DNA of 5,690 nucleotides, taken from contig CALLVJ010000229.1 in the NCBI GenBank assembly GCA_938010625.1, forward strand, positions 1 to 5,690, read 5' to 3'. This document shows, in pieces, positions 1-5,690 of the stretch (position 1 is the stretch's first letter; every line of letters begins with the position of its first letter). The translations under genes were made by a program, and so were the position numbers. The DNA is from an uncultured Stomatobaculum sp. (GTDB lineage Bacteria > Bacillota > Clostridia > Lachnospirales > Lachnospiraceae). The notes beneath the pieces are model-generated. The model was not told the DNA's origin. It saw only the letters and a list, made by a program, of their open reading frames with translations, and did no database searches.

Positions 1-648
1 CAGCGCCGAGAGCAGGAGCTCCGGCTTCAGATTTGCCTCGCTGCCTTGGGCAACCGTGCAGCGCAGGCGATCCGCCTCACAGTGAAGGGAATGAATCATG
101 GGGCGGATGTCAAGCTCGCGAAGGTTTCCTCTTTTGCCGGTTTTCTGTATCAGAATTTCTTCGCGCTGCAGCAGCTCCGTGACTGCTGCGCAGAGCTCAG
201 ACTCTTCTTTTTCGGTCAGACGGCGATAGGCGCTGCCATCGACAAATCGCCCTGCGATCGCATCTTCCGGTGACACAGCGCGAAACAGAATCTCGTAATC
301 GGCCGCATGGACAATCGACATACAGTTCGGCGAATCATCTGGCAACTGTAAAAAAGAGAGAATCTGAATGCCCTCTGCCATCTCCCGGTTCAGACGCCGC
401 ACGGCCTCCGCACTGTGCAGCGAGGCAGCGCCCTCTTCTGAAATACGAAGGTCAAAATATTCTGCCTTTCCCTCAAGTCCCATGCCAAGGGGCGCTGCGA
501 AACTCATGATCTGATGGGGATGAAAGCCCTCTGAATAGGCGACCGGAAGCTCGGCGCGCCGATTTGCCTTCTGAAAATAGCGCATCATATCCAGATGTCC
601 GACAAAGCGGAGATTTCCCTCCTTGGAGAATTTAATTCTTGTTTTCAA
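1..648 (-). CDS. TIGR03936/DUF2344 radical SAM-linked protein, N-terminal part
   Basis: This frame is open for 216 codons from a TTG at 648-646 to the left edge of the window, so the C-terminus is missing. The protein begins MKTRIKFSKEGNLRFVGHLD and continues with RYFQKANRR, AYSEGFHPHQ (residues 37-46), MSFAAPLGMGLEG (48-60) and, further on, KRGNLRELDIRP (172-183). These are hallmarks of the DUF2344 (TIGR03936) family, usually encoded directly after, or fused to, a TIGR03960 radical SAM protein, as here. The biochemical role is unknown to me; the family name only reflects this linkage. The start is chosen because AAGGAGG (657-663) lies 8 nt upstream of TTG and the protein then begins exactly where the family does. 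It overlaps the end of the radical SAM gene by 17 bp, which suggests translational coupling. Family assignment is confident; function is open. Confidence 0.93.
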   Translation of the reverse strand, partial: MKTRIKFSKEGNLRFVGHLDMMRYFQKANRRAELPVAYSEGFHPHQIMSFAAPLGMGLEGKAEYFDLRISEEGAASLHSAEAVRRLNREMAEGIQILSFLQLPDDSPNCMSIVHAADYEILFRAVSPEDAIAGRFVDGSAYRRLTEKEESELCAAVTELLQREEILIQKTGKRGNLRELDIRPMIHSLHCEADRLRCTVAQGSEANLKPELLLSAL

Positions 649-2500
649 AACAGACGCCTCCTTGATAAGACGTTGCGCCGCAGCCTGCGCAATGTTCACG
701 GCAGTTTGGTGTAACTTTGCCTGTCAAAGCATTGTTCCATTCGCGCTTTAAAAATTCCTTGCTCACGCCGCAGTCGATGAAATCCCAGGGGAGCAGTTCG
801 TCTGTGCTGCGCGTGCGCTGCGTATAAAAGTCCGGATCCACGCCGCAGGTCGCAAAGGCATTTGCCCAGCGATCCGCATCAAAATACTCAGTCCAGGCAT
901 CGTACATCGCGCCGCTCTGGTAGGCACGCTCAATCACTTCGGCGACGCGGCGATCACCGCGTGCAAAGACTCCCTCCATCAAGGTAGTGCCGACATCGTG
1001 ATACTGGTAGCGGAGACTCTTCCAGTTCTTCTCCTGCTTGAAGGTCTCTTTTACAAAGCGGGCGCGCTCCTTATATTCTTCCGCCGAGCACATGGGCGCC
1101 CACTGGAAGGGCGTAAAGGGCTTTGGCACAAAGAAGGAGGAGCTCGCGGAAATCTGCACTCTGCCGACGCGTTCGCTCTTTGGAATTTCATCATAGAAGA
1201 GGTCTGCAACTTTCTCACAGAGATCCGGAATGCCCTTCCGGTCTTCTTCGGTCTCAGTGGGAAGTCCCAGCATGAAGTAAAACTTTACTTTGGTCCAGCC
1301 GCCGTGAAAGGCAGCGGATACACCGCGCATAATATCCTCTTCCGCAATGCCTTTGTTGATGACATCGCGAAGGCGCTGGGTGCCGGCTTCCGGCGCAAAG
1401 GTCAGAGAGCTTTTTTTGACATCCTGAATGCGCTGCATCACATCGAGCGAGAAGGCGTCAATACGAAGAGAAGGCAGAGAAATATTGATTTTTCGATCCT
1501 TCGTATATTGAATCAGGTATTCGAGAAATTCCTGTAACTTGGAGTAGTCACTGGAGCTCAGAGAACTCAGCGAAATTTCTTCATTTCCAGTGATACGGAG
1601 CAGTTTCTCGGCATAGCGCTTCAAGTATTCGACCGAGTGCTCGCGCTGCGGGCGGTATACATTGCCCGCCTGACAGAAACGACAGCCGCGGATACAGCCG
1701 CGCATGAGTTCCAAGACAGATCTGTCTTGCGTCACGCGGATAAAGGGCACCAGCGGACTGTCAATAAAATCGGCTCGATCCAGAACTGACATCACAAGCC
1801 TGCGCACTTTTTCAGGCGCTTCCGGACAGAGTGGTTTGAATGCAGCGAGTGTACCATCCTCGTGATATTCGGGTTCATAGAGCGAGGGGACATAAATGCC
1901 CGGCAGCGCTGCTGCCTTTTTCAAGAAAGATGCCCGGTCGCCACCCGCCTCTTTGTGTGCGAGATAGAGATCCAGAAGCTCATCGTAAATCACTTCCCCT
2001 TCTCCCATATAGAATAAATCAAAGAAAGGTGCAATCGGCTCCGGATTATAGGTGCAGGGGCCGCCGCCAATCACGATAGGGTCGTCTTCGCGGCGCTGAG
2101 AGGCGCGAAGCGGAATCTGCGAGAGCTCTAATATCTGCAGAATATTGGTATAGCACATCTCGTACTGCAGCGTGATACCCAGGAAATCACATTCTCGCAC
2201 CGGGCGCTGGCTTTCCAGCGTAAAGAGGGGAATTTGCTTTTCGCGAAGAATGCGGTCCAGATCCGTCCACGGCGAGAAGACCCGCTCACAGTAGACATCT
2301 TCGCGGCGGTTGAACATGCTGTATAAAATCTGAATGCCCAAATGGCTCATACCAATTTCATAGACATCCGGGAAGCACATGGCAAAGCGGAGCTTCACCT
2401 TGTCCAGGTCTTTTTTGACGCTGTTGATTTCACCGCCGATATAGCGCGCCGGCTGTTCCACCTGCAGTAAAATCTCTTCATCCAAAGCGAGTTTTTGCAT
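632..2500 (-). CDS. TIGR03960-family B12-binding-like radical SAM protein
   Basis: A complete 622-residue protein. An N-terminal Rossmann-like region (about residues 35-200) has family signatures MCFPDVYEIGMSHLG (41-55), IVIGGGPCTYNPEP (142-155) and FYMGEGEVIYDE (163-174). It resembles a cobalamin-binding fold but I see no clear DxHxxG cobalamin-ligating motif. The radical SAM core follows, with the CxxxCxxC cluster motif at C269, C273 and C276 (ELMRGCIRGCRFCQ), which would bind a [4Fe-4S] cluster and S-adenosylmethionine. LTFAPEAGTQRLRDVINKG (366-384) and KFYFMLGLPTET (406-417) are typical of the core's later strands. A C-terminal region ends with a second Cys group, C600, C604, C607 and C617. 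The substrate is unknown. The ATG at 2500 lies 2 nt after the recU-like stop; GAGAGGA about 10 nt upstream is a moderate ribosome binding site. The DUF2344 partner overlaps its 3' end. Family call is strong; likely cytoplasmic. Confidence 0.94.
   Translation of the reverse strand: MQKLALDEEILLQVEQPARYIGGEINSVKKDLDKVKLRFAMCFPDVYEIGMSHLGIQILYSMFNRREDVYCERVFSPWTDLDRILREKQIPLFTLESQRPVRECDFLGITLQYEMCYTNILQILELSQIPLRASQRREDDPIVIGGGPCTYNPEPIAPFFDLFYMGEGEVIYDELLDLYLAHKEAGGDRASFLKKAAALPGIYVPSLYEPEYHEDGTLAAFKPLCPEAPEKVRRLVMSVLDRADFIDSPLVPFIRVTQDRSVLELMRGCIRGCRFCQAGNVYRPQREHSVEYLKRYAEKLLRITGNEEISLSSLSSSDYSKLQEFLEYLIQYTKDRKINISLPSLRIDAFSLDVMQRIQDVKKSSLTFAPEAGTQRLRDVINKGIAEEDIMRGVSAAFHGGWTKVKFYFMLGLPTETEEDRKGIPDLCEKVADLFYDEIPKSERVGRVQISASSSFFVPKPFTPFQWAPMCSAEEYKERARFVKETFKQEKNWKSLRYQYHDVGTTLMEGVFARGDRRVAEVIERAYQSGAMYDAWTEYFDADRWANAFATCGVDPDFYTQRTRSTDELLPWDFIDCGVSKEFLKREWNNALTGKVTPNCREHCAGCGATSYQGGVCFENKN
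657..663 (-). promoter_or_regulatory. Ribosome binding site for the DUF2344 gene
   Basis: On the minus strand this reads AAGGAGG, a full Shine-Dalgarno match, with 8 nt before the TTG at 648-646. It lies inside the 3' end of the radical SAM gene. It decides the start of the DUF2344 protein, because no ATG or GTG stands at the expected N-terminus. Confidence 0.85.
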
Positions 2501-2502
2501 TA

Positions 2503-3054
2503 TTATTCTGTCCTCTCGCGGGTCTCCCGCACTTGTAAATATTGATCCAACGCTTCCAGGTAATGCAATGGTACAGCAGCGGTCTCCCGGATTGGAAACT
2601 GTTTGTTCATTTCTTCATAGGTGAAACTCTTTCGGCCGCCAGCTTCCATGCGAGCTGCATAGCGTGTGAGTTCCTCATAGGGCAGCAAATAATATTCCCC
2701 TCTTGTTGTAAAGGAAATCAGAAGGAAGGAAATGCCGCGCTGCTGTTCAAACGCGCGCATAAAGGCGAACTGATGTCCATGAATGTTGACGAGCGGAAAC
2801 GTATCGCTCGCACATTCCTTCGCATCGAAGCAGACCGGAATTCCCTGCACGGCGCCGATGTAGTCGACGGTGCTCTGCTTCTCAAAATAGGCGAGGGTAA
2901 TGCAGCGGTGATTTTTGCCCATCTCGACTGGCGTGATAGGCGTCGGGATTTTTTGTACCAGCGCAAGGCCCGCAGTTCGATAGATCTCATTGCTGCGGTT
3001 GATAAGTTCCTCGAGCAGGGAGCCACGCAGTCCCCGGCTGTTCCAAGTTCCCAT
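2503..3054 (-). CDS. recU: RecU-like Holliday junction resolvase
   Basis: This 183-residue protein matches the RecU family, which cleaves four-way DNA junctions during recombination and chromosome segregation in Firmicutes. Visible family features are the N-terminal NSRGLRGSLLEELINRSN (5-22), KIPTPITPV (35-43), the active-site region AYFEKQSTVDYIG (55-67) then VCFDAKE (74-80), then FPLVNIHGHQ (86-95) and YYLLPYEEL (121-129). D64, D77 and K79 align with the catalytic D...E-x-K triad of the PD-(D/E)XK nuclease fold; the middle acid is Asp rather than the Glu of Bacillus subtilis RecU. It is slightly shorter than Bacillus RecU because the N-terminal extension is reduced. ATG follows the RluA-family stop by one base (TGA C ATG), with GGAGG 9 nt upstream. 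In Bacillus recU lies next to a penicillin-binding protein gene; here it sits between a pseudouridine synthase and a radical SAM gene. Family call is confident; activity is inferred. Confidence 0.88.
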   Translation of the reverse strand: MGTWNSRGLRGSLLEELINRSNEIYRTAGLALVQKIPTPITPVEMGKNHRCITLAYFEKQSTVDYIGAVQGIPVCFDAKECASDTFPLVNIHGHQFAFMRAFEQQRGISFLLISFTTRGEYYLLPYEELTRYAARMEAGGRKSFTYEEMNKQFPIRETAAVPLHYLEALDQYLQVRETRERTE

Positions 3055-3055
3055 G

Positions 3056-4039
3056 TCAAAAAGCCTCCGGAAACAGCTGGCTAAAAATGTCAGGCGGCGG
3101 TGCCAGCAGCAAACTGTCAGAGAGCGCTGTCAGCGCATTTGTTTCTTCCGGAAATTGTACTTTCCAGGCGTGCAGAAGCTGATGCCGTATGCCAAAGCGC
3201 TCTGCAAGCCGTTCATTTTCCGCGTGATCCCCATACTTGGGATCGCCGAGAATGGGATGTCCGATTGCGGCCAGCTGCGCGCGTATCTGATGAGAACGTC
3301 CGGTCAGGAGCTGTACTTCCAGAAGGCTGATGCCGTTTCGCACCGTCAGCGGACGATACGCCGTCTGAATCGCCCGATCTTTCTCGCTGTTCTTTTGTCT
3401 GTGAATCTGCACATGGTTCTTTGCCTGATCCTTATACAGAAAAGCAGAGAGCCGTCTCGCCTCTCTGACCTCTCCTTTGACACACGCAAGATAGTATTTC
3501 TGAAGCTGTTTTTTCCGAAGTTGCACGGATAGTTCCGCCGCAGCGCAGCGTGTCTTGCCGGCGAGCACAAGCCCTGAAGTGTTCCGGTCCAGGCGATTCA
3601 CAACGCCTGGTCGGAAGCCGCCCGGATTGTCCGGCTGAAATTCACCTCTGGATGCAAGATAGGCGAGCATATATTCGTTGAGAGAGACATCTGTCGGCGC
3701 TGCCTTTTGAGATAACATACCAGCGGGTTTGTTCAGCGCGAGCAGTGCGTCTGTCTCCGTCACCAGCGCTGCGGCAAAGCCGTCCCACTGCGGCAAAAGC
3801 TGTGGCGGCTGCGCGGCTGTGCCCGCAAATTTTTGAAAGGTCTCGTCCGAGAACCAGAGGCGGATCACATCGCCCGCCTCTACTCGCTCACTGCCTTCTG
3901 CTTTTTTGGCATTGCGGGTGATATTTTTCTTGCGGAGCATGCGGTGTAAAAAAGCAGTGTCTGCCTGCGGGAGAAGCTTCGCGAGAAAGCGATCCAGTCG
4001 CTGCCCTGCCACAGCTGCCGCAATTTTATATTCCTTCAA
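3056..4039 (-). CDS. RluA-family rRNA/tRNA pseudouridine synthase with S4 domain
   Basis: A 327-residue protein that isomerises uridine to pseudouridine in structured RNA. Residues 1-70 form an S4-type RNA-binding domain (GQRLDRFLAKLLPQ, then LHRMLRKKNITRN). The catalytic domain starts near ALLALNKPAGMLS (98-110). The active-site motif is VNRLDRNTSGLVLAGK (147-162), in which D151 is the expected catalytic aspartate; Asn replaces the usual His before RLD, a variant I believe is common in clostridial members. KYYLACVKG (181-189) and TGRSHQIRAQLAAIGHPILG (246-265) followed by DPKYG complete the family pattern. Length and order fit a full RluC/RluD-like enzyme, but the target uridines cannot be read from sequence. 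The start is TTG at 4039, 15 bp after the upstream stop; GAGGAGG lies 10 nt before it, overlapping that stop. The next Met (residue 34) would cut the S4 domain, so TTG is preferred. Confidence 0.93.
   Translation of the reverse strand: MKEYKIAAAVAGQRLDRFLAKLLPQADTAFLHRMLRKKNITRNAKKAEGSERVEAGDVIRLWFSDETFQKFAGTAAQPPQLLPQWDGFAAALVTETDALLALNKPAGMLSQKAAPTDVSLNEYMLAYLASRGEFQPDNPGGFRPGVVNRLDRNTSGLVLAGKTRCAAAELSVQLRKKQLQKYYLACVKGEVREARRLSAFLYKDQAKNHVQIHRQKNSEKDRAIQTAYRPLTVRNGISLLEVQLLTGRSHQIRAQLAAIGHPILGDPKYGDHAENERLAERFGIRHQLLHAWKVQFPEETNALTALSDSLLLAPPPDIFSQLFPEAF
3064..3068 (-). promoter_or_regulatory. Ribosome binding site for the recU-like gene
   Basis: GGAGG on the minus strand, 9 nt before the ATG at 3054-3052. 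It lies inside the last codons of the upstream pseudouridine synthase gene, consistent with coupled translation. Confidence 0.75.
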
Positions 4040-4049
4040 TGCTTCCTTT

Positions 4050-4056
4050 CCTCCTC
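4050..4056 (-). promoter_or_regulatory. Ribosome binding site for the RluA-family gene
   Basis: GAGGAGG on the minus strand, overlapping the TGA stop (4057-4055) of the membrane protein gene, 10 nt before the TTG start at 4039. A second purine run, AAAGGA (4049-4044), lies closer, 4 nt before TTG. Together they support TTG as the true start. Confidence 0.7.
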
Positions 4057-4633
4057 AGAATGAAAGACCGAGCAAGGTGCGCTTGCACTTCAAAACTTTT
4101 TCTTGTTTCTCCTTGGGGAGAGCATTCAGCGAGAAGCGCGGCAAGTTCTCAACGGACGCAAAGAAACCCTGATCGCCATAGCCCAGAATAATCTTGAACC
4201 CAATGTGATCCACAGCCATATAGTGCTCGAGATGCTTTTTTAACTCTGCCTGCTGCACGGCATTGCCACAGCTCTGTACATAGCACTTGCCGTCCGTGAT
4301 CAGCAAAAAATCTACCGGAAACCCGGTTTTGTTGGTCATGAAAATGCAGTCGTAGAGCAGAATACCGCGGTCTTCAATGCGCTGCGCGTAAGCATGGCGT
4401 TCTGCTGAGGGGGTTTTGGCACGCGAAGCAATAAAGGACATCACAATCGTGAGCGAAAGCGGAATCACAGCCAGAATAATGAAGACTGTGAGGATGGTGC
4501 TCGGCAACTTGCTCAGGCGCAGGGACAGCATGAACAGCGCGTACATCACAATACCGAGAAGAATCCCGCTCAGTAAAAGGCGAGTCTGGTGCCAGCGCCT
4601 GTAACCGTACATTCCCTTTTTTACAACTTTCAT
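4055..4633 (-). CDS. Small protein with two membrane segments, unknown function
   Basis: I do not recognise this 192-residue protein as a named family. It starts MKVVKKGMYGYRRWHQTR, a basic stretch likely on the cytoplasmic side, followed by two hydrophobic segments at about residues 19-38 (LLLSGILLGIVMYALFMLSL) and 45-69, separated by a short turn (RLSKLP). The remaining ~120 residues look soluble and, with both segments forming a hairpin, would also be cytoplasmic. That domain contains FPVDFLLITDGKCYVQSCGN (105-124) and HIGFKIILGYGDQGFF (143-158), an alternating alpha/beta pattern. The ATG at 4633 is chosen because it overlaps the upstream stop as ATGA and has AGGAGGAGG 4-7 nt upstream; an ATG 24 nt earlier (4657) lacks such support. 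It sits between two pseudouridine synthase genes and is probably co-translated with both. No signal peptide cleavage site is evident. Confidence 0.85.
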   Translation of the reverse strand: MKVVKKGMYGYRRWHQTRLLLSGILLGIVMYALFMLSLRLSKLPSTILTVFIILAVIPLSLTIVMSFIASRAKTPSAERHAYAQRIEDRGILLYDCIFMTNKTGFPVDFLLITDGKCYVQSCGNAVQQAELKKHLEHYMAVDHIGFKIILGYGDQGFFASVENLPRFSLNALPKEKQEKVLKCKRTLLGLSF

Positions 4634-5690
4634 TTTGCCTCCTCCTTTTTTTGCCATAGCTCTCTGTAGTCTCTGATCATAGCAAAAGCCAGCTGCAATT
4701 TTTCTTCCCGACAGGATGCGGAGAAACTGTCCTCCACGGCATAGACGCGCATTCCTGCGCTGAGGCCTGCCTGAATGCCCTCTGGCAGATCCTCAAATAC
4801 CGCGCAGCGCGACGGCACTGTGCCAAGTCGTTCTGCCGCCTTGAGATAGACCTCCGGATCAGGTTTTCCTTTTTCGACATCGGTTCCGGTGATGATCGCA
4901 TCAAAATAGTCTGCAATCCCATGGGCGCGCAGTACAGCGTCTACCATGGGACGCGCATTGCTGGTCGCAATCGCCAATTTCAGCTTTTGTCTTTTTAATT
5001 CTTGCAGAAAAGGAAGTGCGCCAGGCTTCATGGGCGTATCTTTTGCATAGCGATCAATGGATAATTCCTCCCAGTCCCGGAGCATCTTATCCTTGTTGTC
5101 TGGAATATGAAAGTGTTTCTGAAAGTATTCCGCTACTTCTCCGATTCCCATGCCGCCGAGCAGCTGGGATAGGTTTTCAGGTGCTTTAATCCCGAAGCGC
5201 GCCAGATAAATGCGGTCAATCTCCTTCCAGTGTCCCATCGAATCCACAAGTGTGCCATCGAGATCAAAAATGACAGCGTCATAGTCTTCAAAGGCAAAGC
5301 GCGCCATGCCGCGCTTTGCTGCAAAATCGAGCAAACAGCGCTCTTCTGCGGGGCTGAGCTTTCGAAATTCGCCTGTTTTAAGCCCGAGGTCGGAAAGCCG
5401 CAGCGGCCCCATCGAAAGACGGCGCAGTTTTTCGACCGGACAGCCGAGCGCTGCAAACATGCGCTTTACCTCATGGAATTTACCTTCGAAAATTGTGAGC
5501 AGGGCTGGGTTTTCGGCAACGTCAAGCTGTCCGGGCAACAAACAGGTTCCATCTTCCAAGGTAATACCGGCTGCAATGCGCGCAGCGGCATCTGGCGGCA
5601 GATGGCCTGTATAGTGTACCTCATATTGCTTGGACACTTGTTGAGACGGCGCAAGCAGTCGATGTATTAGTGCACCGTCGTCTGTGACCA
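4630..5690 (-). CDS. RsuA-family pseudouridine synthase fused to HAD hydrolase, 5' end missing
   Basis: The frame is open from the right edge (first whole codon at 5688), giving 352 visible residues. Residues 1-117 are the C-terminal half of an RsuA/RluB-type pseudouridine synthase: TDDGALIHRLLAP (2-14) directly follows where the catalytic GRLDxxTSG motif should be, and EGKFHEVKRMFAALG (68-82) and MGPLRLSDLGLKTGEFRKL (93-111) complete the fold. The catalytic Asp and any S4 domain lie outside the window. After a linker of about 20 residues comes a HAD hydrolase with a C1 cap: motif I FDLDGTLVDS (141-150, nucleophile D142, acid/base D144), motif II IATSN (240-244), motif III GKPDPEVYL (K275), motif IV VFEDLPEGIQAG (E299, D300). 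All four catalytic motifs are intact, as in phosphatases and beta-phosphoglucomutase-like enzymes; the substrate is unknown. The stop overlaps the next start as ATGA. I gave no symbol because the RNA target is uncertain and the protein is a fusion. Confidence 0.9.
   Translation of the reverse strand, partial: VTDDGALIHRLLAPSQQVSKQYEVHYTGHLPPDAAARIAAGITLEDGTCLLPGQLDVAENPALLTIFEGKFHEVKRMFAALGCPVEKLRRLSMGPLRLSDLGLKTGEFRKLSPAEERCLLDFAAKRGMARFAFEDYDAVIFDLDGTLVDSMGHWKEIDRIYLARFGIKAPENLSQLLGGMGIGEVAEYFQKHFHIPDNKDKMLRDWEELSIDRYAKDTPMKPGALPFLQELKRQKLKLAIATSNARPMVDAVLRAHGIADYFDAIITGTDVEKGKPDPEVYLKAAERLGTVPSRCAVFEDLPEGIQAGLSAGMRVYAVEDSFSASCREEKLQLAFAMIRDYRELWQKKEEAK
4638..4646 (-). promoter_or_regulatory. 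Ribosome binding site for the membrane protein gene
   Basis: AGGAGGAGG on the minus strand; the GGAGG core at 4645-4641 stands 7 nt before the ATG at 4633-4631. It falls within the last Lys-Glu-Glu-Ala codons of the upstream fusion gene and decides the downstream start over the earlier in-frame ATG at 4657. Confidence 0.85.

Noticed and set aside
46..509. Two short plus-strand open frames at the left edge
   Set aside because: The minus strand here encodes conserved DUF2344 motifs in a continuous 216-codon frame, so the plus-strand frames are shadows.
998..1537. A 179-codon plus-strand open frame opposite the radical SAM gene
   Set aside because: It lies wholly antisense to a gene with clear family motifs, shows no recognisable domain and has no convincing ribosome binding site; it is a shadow frame.
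2542..3084. A 180-codon plus-strand open frame opposite the recU-like gene
   Set aside because: The minus-strand frame carries the RecU motifs and a good ribosome binding site. The plus-strand product has no family pattern.
2990..3532. A 180-codon plus-strand open frame opposite the RluA-family gene
   Set aside because: It spans the junction of two well-supported minus-strand genes and has no recognisable motifs.
4634..4657. An earlier ATG (4657) for the membrane protein, giving 200 residues
   Set aside because: The extra residues MAKKGGGK come from the purine-rich Shine-Dalgarno stretch itself read as codons. The ATG at 4633 has correct spacing and the usual ATGA overlap.
5305..5307. Internal ATG as an independent start for the HAD domain
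   Set aside because: It is in the right place, but the upstream bases (gcagcaaagcgcggc) contain no good Shine-Dalgarno sequence and the frame is continuous with the synthase. I kept it only as a minor possibility.
5635..5637. GTG at 5637 as the start of the fusion gene
   Set aside because: The frame stays open upstream to the window edge and encodes conserved RsuA sequence (TDDGALIHRLLAP), so GTG is an internal Val codon.
1..5690. A search for a novel defence, mobile or repeat-based system
   Set aside because: I saw no direct-repeat array, inverted repeats at element ends, transposase, integrase or toxin-antitoxin pattern. The content reads as a conserved housekeeping operon.

Overview
The window looks like a stretch of chromosome from a Gram-positive anaerobe of the class Clostridia, possibly Lachnospiraceae. 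The evidence is a RecU-type Holliday junction resolvase (a Firmicutes family), the TIGR03960/TIGR03936 radical SAM pair, an S4-type RluA synthase with the NRLDRNTSG variant, strong AGGAGG ribosome binding sites and moderate GC content by eye. The taxonomy is an inference from protein features only. I see no mobile element, CRISPR array, phage gene, tRNA or rRNA.

All six genes lie on the minus strand, so the reading order is from right to left. (1) 5690-4630: the C-terminal part of an RsuA-family rRNA pseudouridine synthase, fused in frame to a complete HAD-superfamily hydrolase; its 5' end lies outside the window. (2) 4633-4055: a small protein with two membrane segments and no recognised function. 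(3) 4039-3056: an RluA-family pseudouridine synthase with an S4 domain, starting at TTG. (4) 3054-2503: a RecU-like Holliday junction resolvase. (5) 2500-632: a TIGR03960-family radical SAM protein. (6) 648-1: the N-terminal 216 residues of the TIGR03936/DUF2344 partner protein, starting at TTG and running off the left edge.

The genes are packed with almost no spacer. The junctions are a 4-bp ATGA overlap, a 15-bp gap, a 1-bp gap, a 2-bp gap and a 17-bp overlap. Most Shine-Dalgarno sequences sit inside the upstream gene. There is no room between genes for a promoter or intrinsic terminator, so this is most simply one co-transcribed, translationally coupled operon that starts and ends outside the window. 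No stretch longer than 15 bases is non-coding.

The main theme is RNA and ribosome maintenance (two pseudouridine synthases, plus a radical SAM pair that in many Firmicutes is found near ribonuclease G and ribosomal protein L21), with a DNA recombination enzyme and a metabolite-type phosphatase embedded. Most of this is conserved housekeeping. The points of most interest are the RsuA-HAD fusion, the uncharacterised membrane protein between the two pseudouridine synthases, and the unresolved biochemical role of the radical SAM pair.
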